The notes below the pieces were generated by a model. The model made no database searches, was not told the DNA's origin, and saw only the letters and a program-made list of their open reading frames with translations. A DNA stretch of 64,000 nucleotides, from the NCBI GenBank assembly GCA_902622875.1, contig CACNRW010000005.1, positions 1 through 64,000 of the forward strand. The letters run 5' to 3'. A program made the position numbers and the translations under genes. Of this stretch, positions 24,052 through 33,863 are shown piece after piece; positions within the stretch are counted from its first letter, which is position 1, and every line of letters begins with the position of its first letter. The stretch is from an uncultured SAR116 cluster alpha proteobacterium. Its GTDB lineage: Bacteria > Pseudomonadota > Alphaproteobacteria > Puniceispirillales > Marisalimonadaceae.

Positions 24052-25740
24052 ATGCGTTCTAGACGTGAATTTATCCAATTAGCATCAGTTTCAGCAATGC
24101 TATTAGCTACAAAATCGTGGAATGCTGTAGCAGCAAAGCAAAAACTCAAAACTGAAGATCTGTTAGATTTTGACTCAAAAGGACAGGTTACACTCCTACA
24201 TTTAACTGATATGCATGGTCAATTAAAACCCATATATTTTCGACCACCATCTGAAAACTTTGGTGTTGGTAAATTTGAAGGAATACCACCTCATTTAATT
24301 GGAGAAGCATTTCTAAAACACTTTGATATATTGCCAAACACACCATTAGCTTATGCTCACACTATGGTTGATTATGTTCCATTGGCAATGGAATATGGTA
24401 AGTTAGGTGGCCTAGATCATACAACAACTTTGATAAAAGCAATTCGCTCTGAAAGAGGAGATGATAAAGTGCTTCTTCTAGATGGAGGTGATACATGGCA
24501 GGGATCCTACACTTCGCTTCAAACTCAAGGCGCTGACATGGTTGAAGTGATGAGAGCATTACGAACTGAAGCTATGGTTGGTCATTGGGAGTTTACATTT
24601 GGGCAAGATCGCTTAAAAGAATTAATTGATAAATTAGGCTATCCATTCCTAGGGGGTAATGTTTTTGATACTGAATGGGATGAGCCTGTTTTCGAAAGTA
24701 CAGCCTTTTTTGAAAAAGGGGGAGTAAGTATAGCAGTTATTGGACAGCATTTTCCATATACTCCTATCGCAAATCCAAGTTATATGGTGAAAGGTTGGTC
24801 TTTTGGTATTAGACCAGAAGTTCTTCAGAAAAATGTAAATAAGGCTAAAAAACAAGGTGCAGAAATTGTAGTTCTTTTATCTCATAACGGTTTTGATGTT
24901 GATCAAAAGTTAGCCTCTATGATTGATGGTATTGACGTAATTTTAACTGGTCATACTCATGATGCTATCCCTAAGGGTATAAGAATTAAAGACACACTTC
25001 TATTGTCATCTGGCTCACACGGTAAATATTTAGGAAGGATAGATCTTAAAGTAAAAAATGGAAAAGTTGTAGATACAAGTTCTAATTTAATTCCTGTTTT
25101 TTCAGATATTATCCCACCTGATCCCGACATGACAAAGCTCATTAATAAAATTAGGGCTCCATATCAAAGCGAGTGTAATAGGGTTATAGGTGAAACTGAA
25201 ACCCTACTTTACAGGAGAGGTAATTTTAATGGCAGTTGGGATGATGTTATTTGCAACACCATTATTAAAGAAAGAGATACAGAAATATCTTTAAGTCCTG
25301 GTTTTAGATGGGGTACAACTTTATTGCCAGGACAAAAAATAACAATTGATGATATTTACTCACAAACATCAATGAATTATCCTGAAGTTTACAGAATTGA
25401 AATGACAGGTAAAATGATTAAAGAAATACTTGAAGATGTTTGTGATAATATCTTCAATCCTGATCCTTTTTTTCAACAAGGTGGTGACATGGTTAGAGTA
25501 GGTGGCTTGACTTATACATGTCGACCCAAAAATAAAATGGGAAACAGAATTAGTAATTTAATGATTATATCATCTGACAAACCTCTAGAATCAAATAAAA
25601 ACTATGTAGTAGGTGGTTGGGGTTCAGTTAACCAAAATGTAAAAGGTCCTCCAATATATAATTTGCTAGAAAATTATATTTCAGAAAAGAAAATTATAAA
25701 AAATAATAATTTAGAAGCTGTTAAAATAGTGGGTATGTAA
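24052..25740 (+). CDS. soxB: SoxB thiosulfohydrolase
   Basis: SoxB is the di-manganese hydrolase that releases sulfate from the SoxY-bound sulfone. The 562-residue protein has a Tat signal (RSRREFIQLASVSAMLL), metal ligands D53 and H55 in LTDMHGQ, LLDGGDTWQGS, the SoxB-specific GHWEFTFG, LSHNGFD and LTGHTHD, and a 5'-nucleotidase C-terminal domain. Length is normal. It is the last gene of soxSYZCDB, 15 nt after soxD, and converges on fccB across a hairpin. Confidence 0.96.
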   Translation: MRSRREFIQLASVSAMLLATKSWNAVAAKQKLKTEDLLDFDSKGQVTLLHLTDMHGQLKPIYFRPPSENFGVGKFEGIPPHLIGEAFLKHFDILPNTPLAYAHTMVDYVPLAMEYGKLGGLDHTTTLIKAIRSERGDDKVLLLDGGDTWQGSYTSLQTQGADMVEVMRALRTEAMVGHWEFTFGQDRLKELIDKLGYPFLGGNVFDTEWDEPVFESTAFFEKGGVSIAVIGQHFPYTPIANPSYMVKGWSFGIRPEVLQKNVNKAKKQGAEIVVLLSHNGFDVDQKLASMIDGIDVILTGHTHDAIPKGIRIKDTLLLSSGSHGKYLGRIDLKVKNGKVVDTSSNLIPVFSDIIPPDPDMTKLINKIRAPYQSECNRVIGETETLLYRRGNFNGSWDDVICNTIIKERDTEISLSPGFRWGTTLLPGQKITIDDIYSQTSMNYPEVYRIEMTGKMIKEILEDVCDNIFNPDPFFQQGGDMVRVGGLTYTCRPKNKMGNRISNLMIISSDKPLESNKNYVVGGWGSVNQNVKGPPIYNLLENYISEKKIIKNNNLEAVKIVGM

Positions 25741-25743
25741 TTT

Positions 25744-25774
25744 AAGAAGGCAACCAATATGTGGTTACCTTCTT
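25744..25774. terminator. Bidirectional hairpin between soxB and fccB
   Basis: AAGAAGGCAACC (25744-25755) pairs with GGTTACCTTCTT (25763-25774) with one mismatch across a 7-nt loop. The plus-strand side is followed by a T-rich but interrupted run. The position between convergent genes supports use in both directions. Confidence 0.7.
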
Positions 25775-25786
25775 ACTATTATTTTA

Positions 25787-27052
25787 TTATGAGAACATGT
25801 CTGATGTAATACCAGAATACCACCCAATGGACTCTTCGTAGGTAGCTTTTCTTAAATTGCTATCTTCACCTGTTTTAGAAATAAAACCACTAGTCTTATT
25901 TATTTTGTCAGGTTTAGCGTCATAATTGGCACCAACTTTAATACCATCATTAGTCGCCACTAAAGACCAGCAAGTATTTGCAAAACGAGGTGTAAATACT
26001 TTACTTCCAGTTAAACTACCTCTTATATGATTTGCAGCAACCTTAGCTTGGCTGTTTGCTGAAAACCCTGACTTAGGCATAGATTTTGCGATTGATGCAT
26101 CGCCTAAAACATATATATTTTCATCAGCTTGAGATTGCATTGACGCAGGAACTATTGGACACCAATCTCCTTTATTAACACCGGCATTCATAGCAATTCG
26201 TCCTGCTTGTTGAGCGGGAATAACGCTTGCAGCATCAGCTTTGAAAGTATCTAAATCAGTTTCAAATTCCATAGTTGAAGTATTAATTTTTTTAATTCCA
26301 CCATGGGTATCAGCACTAATCCATTCAATCATTCCTGGATAATGTTTTTGCCATCCTTCCATAAAAAGACTTTGCTTAGAAAATTTATTCTTAGGATCAA
26401 GAACAACAATTTTAGCAGTAGGATTAGTCTTTTTAAATTGGTGAGCAATCATAGAAATTCTTTCATAAGGTCCAGGAGGACAGCGATATGGATTTGGTGG
26501 AGGGACCATTACGAATGTACCACCTTTTTTCATACCTTTAACCTGATTCTTAAGCAATTGAACTTGTGTTCCAGACTTCCATGCATGAGGCATTATAGAT
26601 TGTGCTTCTGGAGAATATCCATTCACACTATTAAATTTTAAATCAATACCTGGAGATATAACAAGTTTGTCATAAGAAACAGTAGCCCCAGACCCAAGAT
26701 ATACTTTCTTTTCGGCGCTATTTACTGATGATGCCCATTCATGGACCATATTTACTCCATGGTTCACTGCAAGCCCATAATAGTTGTGACCTATTGAGCC
26801 ATAGTTTCTGAAATCACCTAAGTATAGGTTTGAAAAGAAACAAGTATAATATCTTTTTGAAGCTTCGACTAAAGTAACGTCTACCGCTCCTTTAGAGTCT
26901 TTTGCAATATATTTTGCAGCTGTAGCTCCCCCTGCTCCTCCTCCAATAACAACAACTCTTGGTAGAGCTCCAAAAGCTATCGAAGGCATTGAAAGTGCCG
27001 TTGTTGATGCAGCCATAATACCAACAAAGGAACGTCTTGTTATTTTGGCCAT
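25787..27052 (-). CDS. fccB: Flavocytochrome c sulfide dehydrogenase flavoprotein (FccB/SoxF)
   Basis: The 421-residue protein has a Tat signal (ITRRSFVGIMAAS), an FAD Rossmann motif VVVIGGGAGGATAA, conserved cysteines in NPYRCPPGPYERI and FANTCWS, and a C-terminal FCSD flavin-binding domain. FccAB oxidises sulfide to sulfur or polysulfide and reduces cytochrome c. In Sox loci the homologue (SoxF) can also stimulate thiosulfate oxidation. Its cytochrome partner is encoded 69 nt upstream. The opposite orientation to sox suggests separate control. Confidence 0.92.
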   Translation of the reverse strand: MAKITRRSFVGIMAASTTALSMPSIAFGALPRVVVIGGGAGGATAAKYIAKDSKGAVDVTLVEASKRYYTCFFSNLYLGDFRNYGSIGHNYYGLAVNHGVNMVHEWASSVNSAEKKVYLGSGATVSYDKLVISPGIDLKFNSVNGYSPEAQSIMPHAWKSGTQVQLLKNQVKGMKKGGTFVMVPPPNPYRCPPGPYERISMIAHQFKKTNPTAKIVVLDPKNKFSKQSLFMEGWQKHYPGMIEWISADTHGGIKKINTSTMEFETDLDTFKADAASVIPAQQAGRIAMNAGVNKGDWCPIVPASMQSQADENIYVLGDASIAKSMPKSGFSANSQAKVAANHIRGSLTGSKVFTPRFANTCWSLVATNDGIKVGANYDAKPDKINKTSGFISKTGEDSNLRKATYEESIGWYSGITSDMFS

Positions 27053-27121
27053 TTAATCCTCCTCCAAAGTTAATAACTTGTTAAATGTTAACAACTTTTA
27101 AACTTAAGTAAAATTTTATTT

Positions 27122-27442
27122 TTATTTAGTTTTGCTTAAATAAAGTGCAAGTGAGTTAATTTCTTCTTCACCAAGTCTGTCAGCAACCATTTGCATAACA
27201 GCGTTATCTTTTTCTTTTGTTTTATATGCTAGAATTTTTTTTATAAAAACTGCAGTCTTCATTCCGGTTATTTTTGGTATACCTTGACCTAAACCAGTTG
27301 AATTGTGGCAAGTAACACATTCTCCAGATAAATGCTGACCATATTCGAAATCAGCCCCAGCTAGAGCTTTATCGTCAGCTAATATCTTGTTTGAGAACAA
27401 AAGCAAAATAATGATGGAAAAAAAAACAAATTTGGACTTCAT
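27122..27442 (-). CDS. fccA: FccA/SoxE-type monoheme cytochrome c
   Basis: A 106-residue exported cytochrome with a signal peptide (about 1-22), one heme site CVTCH and a distal methionine candidate in NAVMQMVADRL. It lies directly before fccB in the same direction and is expected to accept its electrons. Flavocytochrome c partners vary between one and two hemes; this one has one. GGGGGAGGTT-like sequence precedes the ATG. It faces away from acnB across a 192-nt gap. Confidence 0.88.
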   Translation of the reverse strand: MKSKFVFFSIIILLLFSNKILADDKALAGADFEYGQHLSGECVTCHNSTGLGQGIPKITGMKTAVFIKKILAYKTKEKDNAVMQMVADRLGEEEINSLALYLSKTK

Positions 27443-27546
27443 AACCTCCCCCAGGTTTAAAAGTAGATAAAATTTACCATTTAGCCATTGTTAAATTATT
27501 TTCATAATTAACAATTATTTATTATTTTATTTATTTATCAAGGAAT

Positions 27547-27565
27547 AATTTTCCTAGGGAAAATT
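27547..27565. promoter_or_regulatory. Perfect 8-bp palindrome between fccA and acnB
   Basis: AATTTTCC and GGAAAATT flank the 3-nt centre TAG. The site lies about 70 nt before the acnB start and about 105 nt before fccA in a divergent intergenic region, a fitting place for a dimeric repressor. The regulator is unknown. Confidence 0.45.
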
Positions 27566-27634
27566 TTCATTGTTATATGACTATTTTCAATTTAAATTAT
27601 AACTTATTATCTTTAAAAAACTGTAAGGTTAGTT

Positions 27635-30427
27635 ATGAGTTTATATACGAATTATATATCTGAAATTGAAAACAGAAAAAAAGAAGGTTTAAAGCCAAAG
27701 CCAATAGAGGATGGCACTTTATTAAAAGAAATTATTTCACAAATAAAAGACGAAAATAATATTCATAGAACCGATTCACTCAACTTTCTCATTTATAATA
27801 CTATCCCAGGCACAACTACTGCAGCAGTAGTAAAATCAAAGTTTTTAAAAGAAATTATAACAAAACAAATTGTTGTAAAAGAAATTGAACCAAAGTTCGC
27901 ATTTGAACTTTTATCTCATATGAAAGGCGGCCCATCGATTAAAGTACTTCTTGACTTAGCTTTGGGTGAAAATAAATCTGTAGCTCTAGAAGCAGCAGAA
28001 GTTCTTAAAACTCAAGTTTTTCTTTATGAGATTGATACTTCTAGATTAGAGAATGCTTACAGTAAAGGTAATAAAATTGCGGAAGATATTATTAAAAGTT
28101 ATTCAGAAGCAGAATTTTTTACTAAGCTTCCAGAAATTGAGGAAGAGATTAAAGTTGTAACATATGTTGCAGCTGAAGGAGATATTTCAACCGATTTATT
28201 ATCACCTGGGAATCAGGCTCATTCAAGATCTGACCGTGAGCTTCATGGTAAGTGTATGATATCAGAAGCAGCACAATTAGAGATTAGAAGATTGCAAAAG
28301 GAAAATCCTGACAAACGTGTGATGATAGTTTCTGAAAAAGGAACAATGGGTGTTGGTTCGTCAAGGATGTCAGGAGTTAACAATGTTGCTTTGTGGACAG
28401 GTATTCAAGCTAGTCCATATGTTCCATTTGTAAATATTGCTCCAATAGTGGCAGGAACGAATGGTATATCACCAATTTTTTTAACAACAGTGGGTGTTAC
28501 TGGGGGAATAGGAGTTGATCTAAAAAATTGGACTAAAAAGCTTGATACAGATGGAAATCCAATAATTAATAATGACGATAATCCAGTACTTGAGCAAAGA
28601 TACAGTGTTGATACTGGGACAGTATTAACCATCAATACAAAAAAACAAAAACTATATGATGAGACAGGTGACAAAGAGCTTGTAGATATGTCTTCTTCTT
28701 TTTCACCACAAAAACTTGAGTTCATGAAAGCTGGGGGTTCATATGCTATTGTATTCGGAAAAAAACTTCAGAGCTTTGCCTGTAAAGCTCTAAATATAGA
28801 ATTAAAATCTGCATTTGCACCATCAAAACAAGTTTATAATTCTGGCCAAGGTTTCACTGCTGTAGAAAAAATATTTAATGCAAATGCGGTAGGTGTTGAA
28901 GATGGTGTCAAGTTACATGCAGGATCTGATGTACGCGTAAAAGTAAATATTGTTGGGTCTCAGGACACTACAGGTTTAATGACTTCACAAGAGTTAGAAG
29001 CTATGGCTGCGACTATAATTTCTCCAAATGTTGATGGAGCTTATCAATCAGGATGTCATACTGCTTCTGTATGGGATTTTAAAGCTCAAGAAAACACGCC
29101 CCGACTTATGAAATTTATGCATAAATTTGGTCTTATTACAGCACGTGATCCAAAAGATTCTTATCATTCAATGACCGATGTTATTCACAAAGTTTTAAAT
29201 GACATAACTGTTGATGATTGGTCAATTATTATTGGTGGTGACTCCCATACCAGAATGTCAAAAGGTGTTGCATTTGGTGCTGACTCCGGAACAGTTGCGC
29301 TTGCCTTGGCAACTGGTGAAGCAACTATGCCTATACCTGAATCCGTAAAGGTTACCTTTAAAGGTAAAATGAGTGATCATATGGATTTTCGTGATGTAGT
29401 ACATGCAACTCAAGCACAGATGCTTAAACAATTCGGTGATAATGTATTTCAAGGAAAAATTATAGAAGTACATCTTGGGACACTCCTTGCAGATCAAGCC
29501 TTTACTTTTACAGATTGGACAGCTGAAATGAAGGCCAAAGCATCCATCTGTATTTCTGAGGATAATACACTTGTTAAATCATTAGAAATTGCAAGAGATA
29601 GAATACAAGTAATGGTTGATAAGGGTATGGAGAATAAAGACAAAATGCTTCATAAGTTAATAGGTATTGCAGAAAAAAGAATATCTGAAATTAAATCGGG
29701 GGAAAAACCCGCATTAAGACCTGATGCAAATGCAAAATATTCATCTGAAGTTGTTGTAGACCTTAATTTAATTGATGAGCCGATGATTGCTGATCCAGAC
29801 GTTAATAATCATGATGTCTCTAAGAGGTATACTCATGACACTATAAGACCAATTTCATATTATAACGCCGAAAAAAAGGTTGATCTTGGCTTTGTAGGCT
29901 CGTGTATGGTTCATAAAGGGGATGTTAAAATTGTTGCACAAATGTTACGTAATCTCGAAAGATCGTCAGGTAAAGTGAATTTTAAGGCTCCTCTAGTTGT
30001 AGCGGCACCAACCTACAATATAATAGATGAACTTAAAGAAGAAGGTGACTGGAGTATCTTGCAAAAATACTCTGGCTTTGAGTTTGATGATAAAAATCCA
30101 AAAAATTCAGCACGTCTAGAATATGATAATATTCTTTATCTTGAAAGACCTGGGTGTAACCTTTGTATGGGAAACCAAGAAAAAGCTGCAAAAGGGGATA
30201 CGGTTTTGGCAACTTCAACAAGATTGTTCCGAGGTAGGGTAGTAGAAGACACTGAAGAAAAAAAAGGTGAATCATTACTAGCTTCTACCCCAGTTGTAGT
30301 TCTTTCTGCAATATTAGGAAGAACACCAACAATAGAAGAGTATAAAATAGCTGTAGAAGGAATTGACCTAACTAAATTTGCTCCACCGGTGGAAAAAAAT
30401 CAGAATACCTTATCAGCACATTTTTAA
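27635..30427 (+). CDS. acnB: Aconitate hydratase B
   Basis: This TCA-cycle enzyme interconverts citrate and isocitrate. The 930-residue length is slightly over the usual AcnB length. An N-terminal HEAT-like domain is followed by the swivelling domain and the catalytic domains. The [4Fe-4S] ligands are C757 (GSCMVH), C841 and C844 (GCNLCMGNQ). GGDSHTRMSKG and DVNNHDVSKRYTHDTIRP are also typical. AcnB rather than AcnA is less common among alphaproteobacteria but occurs. It stands alone, with the cyclase gene 64 nt downstream. Confidence 0.95.
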   Translation: MSLYTNYISEIENRKKEGLKPKPIEDGTLLKEIISQIKDENNIHRTDSLNFLIYNTIPGTTTAAVVKSKFLKEIITKQIVVKEIEPKFAFELLSHMKGGPSIKVLLDLALGENKSVALEAAEVLKTQVFLYEIDTSRLENAYSKGNKIAEDIIKSYSEAEFFTKLPEIEEEIKVVTYVAAEGDISTDLLSPGNQAHSRSDRELHGKCMISEAAQLEIRRLQKENPDKRVMIVSEKGTMGVGSSRMSGVNNVALWTGIQASPYVPFVNIAPIVAGTNGISPIFLTTVGVTGGIGVDLKNWTKKLDTDGNPIINNDDNPVLEQRYSVDTGTVLTINTKKQKLYDETGDKELVDMSSSFSPQKLEFMKAGGSYAIVFGKKLQSFACKALNIELKSAFAPSKQVYNSGQGFTAVEKIFNANAVGVEDGVKLHAGSDVRVKVNIVGSQDTTGLMTSQELEAMAATIISPNVDGAYQSGCHTASVWDFKAQENTPRLMKFMHKFGLITARDPKDSYHSMTDVIHKVLNDITVDDWSIIIGGDSHTRMSKGVAFGADSGTVALALATGEATMPIPESVKVTFKGKMSDHMDFRDVVHATQAQMLKQFGDNVFQGKIIEVHLGTLLADQAFTFTDWTAEMKAKASICISEDNTLVKSLEIARDRIQVMVDKGMENKDKMLHKLIGIAEKRISEIKSGEKPALRPDANAKYSSEVVVDLNLIDEPMIADPDVNNHDVSKRYTHDTIRPISYYNAEKKVDLGFVGSCMVHKGDVKIVAQMLRNLERSSGKVNFKAPLVVAAPTYNIIDELKEEGDWSILQKYSGFEFDDKNPKNSARLEYDNILYLERPGCNLCMGNQEKAAKGDTVLATSTRLFRGRVVEDTEEKKGESLLASTPVVVLSAILGRTPTIEEYKIAVEGIDLTKFAPPVEKNQNTLSAHF

Positions 30428-30491
30428 TTTAATTGAAAAAATTAGAGCTAACTAATAAGTTACATTACAAAATAACTTGATTGGTCAGTAG

Positions 30492-32654
30492 GTGAAAATC
30501 AAAAATAAAATTTATACATTATTAAATTTATTAGGCTTTTTATTTTTTAGTTTTGAAAATGTTTTCGCAAATGTAGACAATAAAGATAATATAACTTTTA
30601 TTTTTAATACAGATGATTTTGAAACCATACCCTCAAAACATTTAGAATTTCTTGAAGGCTTTGATCAAAACACTCCTTTTGAAAAATTATTTAAATTAGA
30701 ATGGAAAAAAAAATTACAGAATGATCAATCATTCGTTGATGGTTATTGGGTTCGATTTAGTGTTCAAAATAATACGAATAAGAAAAATATTGGTGTCACT
30801 TTCAATTATAATAACGAAAAGAAAGTTTTTAGTCTAAATAATAAGACAGTCATAGAGTATCCATATTGGAATGAAAAACATGATAGATGGATTGATGATG
30901 GAAGAGTTAGAGCAAGTTATAAAGTCATAATGAATCCTTATGAAACCACCCAAGTTTATAGTTTTTTTAGAAAAAAACCATTTGACCGTTATATGGGTAG
31001 AGATAGTCTTCACCGAATGACTATTAGCTCATGGGAAAATATTAGTACTCATCAATTTGTAAAAATTGCTGCAAACTTAGCAACTTTTGCAATAGCTATA
31101 ACTTTTGCTATTTATTATTTATTCATTTTTTTAGTCTCGAAAGGTAACTATTTGTGGTTGTCATTAAGCCTTTTTCAAATCTCTTTTCTGTCCATTACAA
31201 ATTTAGTTATTGGCAGAATTATTGGGATAAATTCCTGGTTTTATGCAAGTGAATTTTCTTTGGCTTCAATATCCCTATTATTTTTACTATTACTTCAATT
31301 TTTTAGACAATCGCTTAATTTAAAAGTAAATTATCCAGTTTTTAACAAAATTTTTATTTCAACTATAATTTTTTATATTGTTATGATTTTTTTAAATTTA
31401 TATACATCTTTATCTTGGCCGAGCATAATGTATTTGGATTTAAATTTGTATCCACCTGACATGAATGGACCAGGCTTAGTTAAAGTAAAATATTTATTTG
31501 CCCCTTTTACATTTTTATTGCTAACTTCTGCTGTTATATCATTCTTACTTTGGAAAAAAGGAAGCTCCTACGCCAAATATTTATGTATATCCTTCGCGTT
31601 ACCTTTTTTATCGGCACCAATTTCGGGTTTGGCATATTTATTTTATGATTTTAATTGGATTACTTGGTTAATCATAAATTCTGCAGTAGGAATTTTATTC
31701 CTTGGTATGTTTATTACTTTTGGATTTGCTGTTGCTCAGCAATTAAATGATATGAAGTTGTTAGCTCTTCAACAACAAGTAAAATTAACAGAAGCTTACC
31801 AAAGATTTGTACCACAGCAATTACTAAAAAACCTTGGTAAAGATAGTATATTAGATGTCTCATTAGGAGACCAAGTAAATGTTGAAATGAGTATATTATT
31901 TTCTGATATAAGATCTTTTACTTCGATATCAGAAAAAATGACTCCAAAAGAAAATTTTTCATTTTTGAACTCTTATTTAAATCAAATGAGTCCAATAATT
32001 AGAGAAAATAAAGGTTATATAGATAAATTTATGGGTGACGGTGTTATGGCATTGTTTAAAACTTCAGCAAATGACTCTATTAAGGCAGCCATAGGTATGC
32101 AGAGATACTTGAAGCAATATAATTCTAACTCTTTTAAAAATAAAACACACAAAATTAATATAGGTATTGGGATCAATACTGGAGAAATGATGTTAGGAAC
32201 ATTAGGTGATGTGAATAGAATGGAGGGATCAGTAATTAGTGATGCTGTAAATTTAGCGTCTAGACTTGAGGGGTTAACCAAAATTTACAAAGTAGGTATT
32301 ATTATTTCTGAAGAAACTTACAACAATATTAAAAAAGATTTATTTAACATAAGATTTATAGATGTTGTGGCCGTTAAAGGAAAAGACAAACCTGTTAAAA
32401 TATTTGAAATTTTTGATTCAGATTTAGATAAATTAAAACATTTAAAAATTAATACTTTAGAGGATTTCAAAGAGGCAGTTAATGATTACTTTCAAAAAAA
32501 CTTTAAAAAAGCATTAAAATTATTTTTAAAAATTAATAAAATTAATCCACATGATAAGGTGACAGAAATTTATATCAATCGATGTCAAAAAATAATTAAA
32601 GGGGGGATGCCTCTCGACCTATGGGACGGAATCAACCGTTTAGATCAAAAATAA
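30492..32654 (+). CDS. 7TM receptor-type class III adenylate/guanylate cyclase
   Basis: The 720-residue protein has a signal peptide (about 1-27), a periplasmic 7TMR-DISMED2-like sensor domain (about 35-180), seven hydrophobic segments (about 195-420), a coiled linker, and a class III cyclase domain (about 460-640). Metal-binding aspartates are D472 (FSDIRSFTS) and D516 (KFMGDGVMALF), and ISDAVNLASRLEGLTK follows. The usual adenylyl cyclase specificity lysine is not evident, so cAMP versus cGMP is undecided. A helical C-terminal tail resembles a TPR. It starts with GTG. The MBL-fold lipoprotein gene follows 15 nt later. Confidence 0.82.
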   Translation: MKIKNKIYTLLNLLGFLFFSFENVFANVDNKDNITFIFNTDDFETIPSKHLEFLEGFDQNTPFEKLFKLEWKKKLQNDQSFVDGYWVRFSVQNNTNKKNIGVTFNYNNEKKVFSLNNKTVIEYPYWNEKHDRWIDDGRVRASYKVIMNPYETTQVYSFFRKKPFDRYMGRDSLHRMTISSWENISTHQFVKIAANLATFAIAITFAIYYLFIFLVSKGNYLWLSLSLFQISFLSITNLVIGRIIGINSWFYASEFSLASISLLFLLLLQFFRQSLNLKVNYPVFNKIFISTIIFYIVMIFLNLYTSLSWPSIMYLDLNLYPPDMNGPGLVKVKYLFAPFTFLLLTSAVISFLLWKKGSSYAKYLCISFALPFLSAPISGLAYLFYDFNWITWLIINSAVGILFLGMFITFGFAVAQQLNDMKLLALQQQVKLTEAYQRFVPQQLLKNLGKDSILDVSLGDQVNVEMSILFSDIRSFTSISEKMTPKENFSFLNSYLNQMSPIIRENKGYIDKFMGDGVMALFKTSANDSIKAAIGMQRYLKQYNSNSFKNKTHKINIGIGINTGEMMLGTLGDVNRMEGSVISDAVNLASRLEGLTKIYKVGIIISEETYNNIKKDLFNIRFIDVVAVKGKDKPVKIFEIFDSDLDKLKHLKINTLEDFKEAVNDYFQKNFKKALKLFLKINKINPHDKVTEIYINRCQKIIKGGMPLDLWDGINRLDQK

Positions 32655-32669
32655 TTAGTTGGAAAAATC

Positions 32670-33830
32670 TTGAAGAAATTAATTAATTTTAAAAATAAAT
32701 TCATATTAATTTTATACGTAATACTAATAAGTTTTCAACTTTCTAGTTGTGATCAGTTTGGATCAATTCCAAAAGATAATGATTATTTAAGAATGAAAAA
32801 ATCTCCTAACTACAATATTCCAAAAGATAAGTTCTTAAACCAGAATTCTAAAATTATTGAAGAAATGAAAAAAAATAGTGGATTTTGGGCAAACCCAAGA
32901 AAAAACATGGTTAATAATTTTTTCTTTAATTCTAATATTACAAAGCCAGAGACACTTTTGCCAGAAGATAAAAATTCTTTAAATGAAAATTTTGTAAAAA
33001 GTAAGAATAATATCAAATTCGCCTGGTTAGGTCATTCAAGTATCTTAATGTCAATAAATAATAAAATTATTTTAATTGATCCTGTGTTTTCGTCATCAGC
33101 TTCCCCATTCAGTTGGCTAATAAAAAGATATCAGCCACCTGTTTTTAAAATGAAGGAATTACCAAAAATTGATTTCATATTAATTTCACACGATCATTAT
33201 GATCACTTAGATATGAATACGATAAAGTTCTTTGATAAAAATAAAGATGTCTCATTTGTTGTACCTTTAGGTGTTGGATCACATTTAAAAAAATGGGGTG
33301 TTTCAAGTTCTAGGATTACAGAAATGGATTGGTGGGAAAATAAAGTAATTAAAGATATAAATTTCATTTGTACTCCTGCACAACACTTTTCAGGAAGAAA
33401 AGGTTTTGTAGAAACACAAAAATCTCTTTGGGCATCTTGGGTTGTTAAGTCAGGAAAAAGAAGTTTTTATTTTAGTGGTGATTCAGGATATTCCAAACAT
33501 TATAAAGAGATTGGCAAAAAATATGGTCCATTGGAACTAGTTTTCATGGATAGCGGACAATATAATACTCGTTGGAGGTCGGTCCATAATATGCCAGATG
33601 AAGTAATAAAGGGCTTTATAGATGTTAAGGGAGAAAATCTCATACCTATTCATTGGGGAATGTTTACTCTTGCGATGCATAATTGGTTTGATCCTCCAGT
33701 TGAGATTGAAAAAAGAGCTAAAGAACAAAACATATCTTTAATAACCCCAATTATAGGTCAAGTGATAGATATGGAAAATTTGATTGTTTCTGAAAGTTGG
33801 TGGGAAAAACTAATAGATTTAGTGAAATAG
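32670..33830 (+). CDS. MBL-fold hydrolase lipoprotein (NAPE-PLD/UlaG-like)
   Basis: The 386-residue protein has a lipoprotein signal with lipobox LSSC and a metallo-beta-lactamase fold. Conserved parts are WLGHSSILM, IDPVFSS, the metal motif HDHYDHLD, and the later FSGDSGY and PIHWGMF. The order matches the NAPE-PLD/RomA-type branch, which includes phospholipases and hydrolases of unclear role. Lipidation places it at the outer membrane or periplasm. A TTG start at 32670 has GGA 7 nt upstream. It is likely co-transcribed with the cyclase gene. Confidence 0.78.
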   Translation: MKKLINFKNKFILILYVILISFQLSSCDQFGSIPKDNDYLRMKKSPNYNIPKDKFLNQNSKIIEEMKKNSGFWANPRKNMVNNFFFNSNITKPETLLPEDKNSLNENFVKSKNNIKFAWLGHSSILMSINNKIILIDPVFSSSASPFSWLIKRYQPPVFKMKELPKIDFILISHDHYDHLDMNTIKFFDKNKDVSFVVPLGVGSHLKKWGVSSSRITEMDWWENKVIKDINFICTPAQHFSGRKGFVETQKSLWASWVVKSGKRSFYFSGDSGYSKHYKEIGKKYGPLELVFMDSGQYNTRWRSVHNMPDEVIKGFIDVKGENLIPIHWGMFTLAMHNWFDPPVEIEKRAKEQNISLITPIIGQVIDMENLIVSESWWEKLIDLVK

Positions 33831-33863
33831 CAATTTAGAAAATTGAAATAAAGCGAGTTAAAA

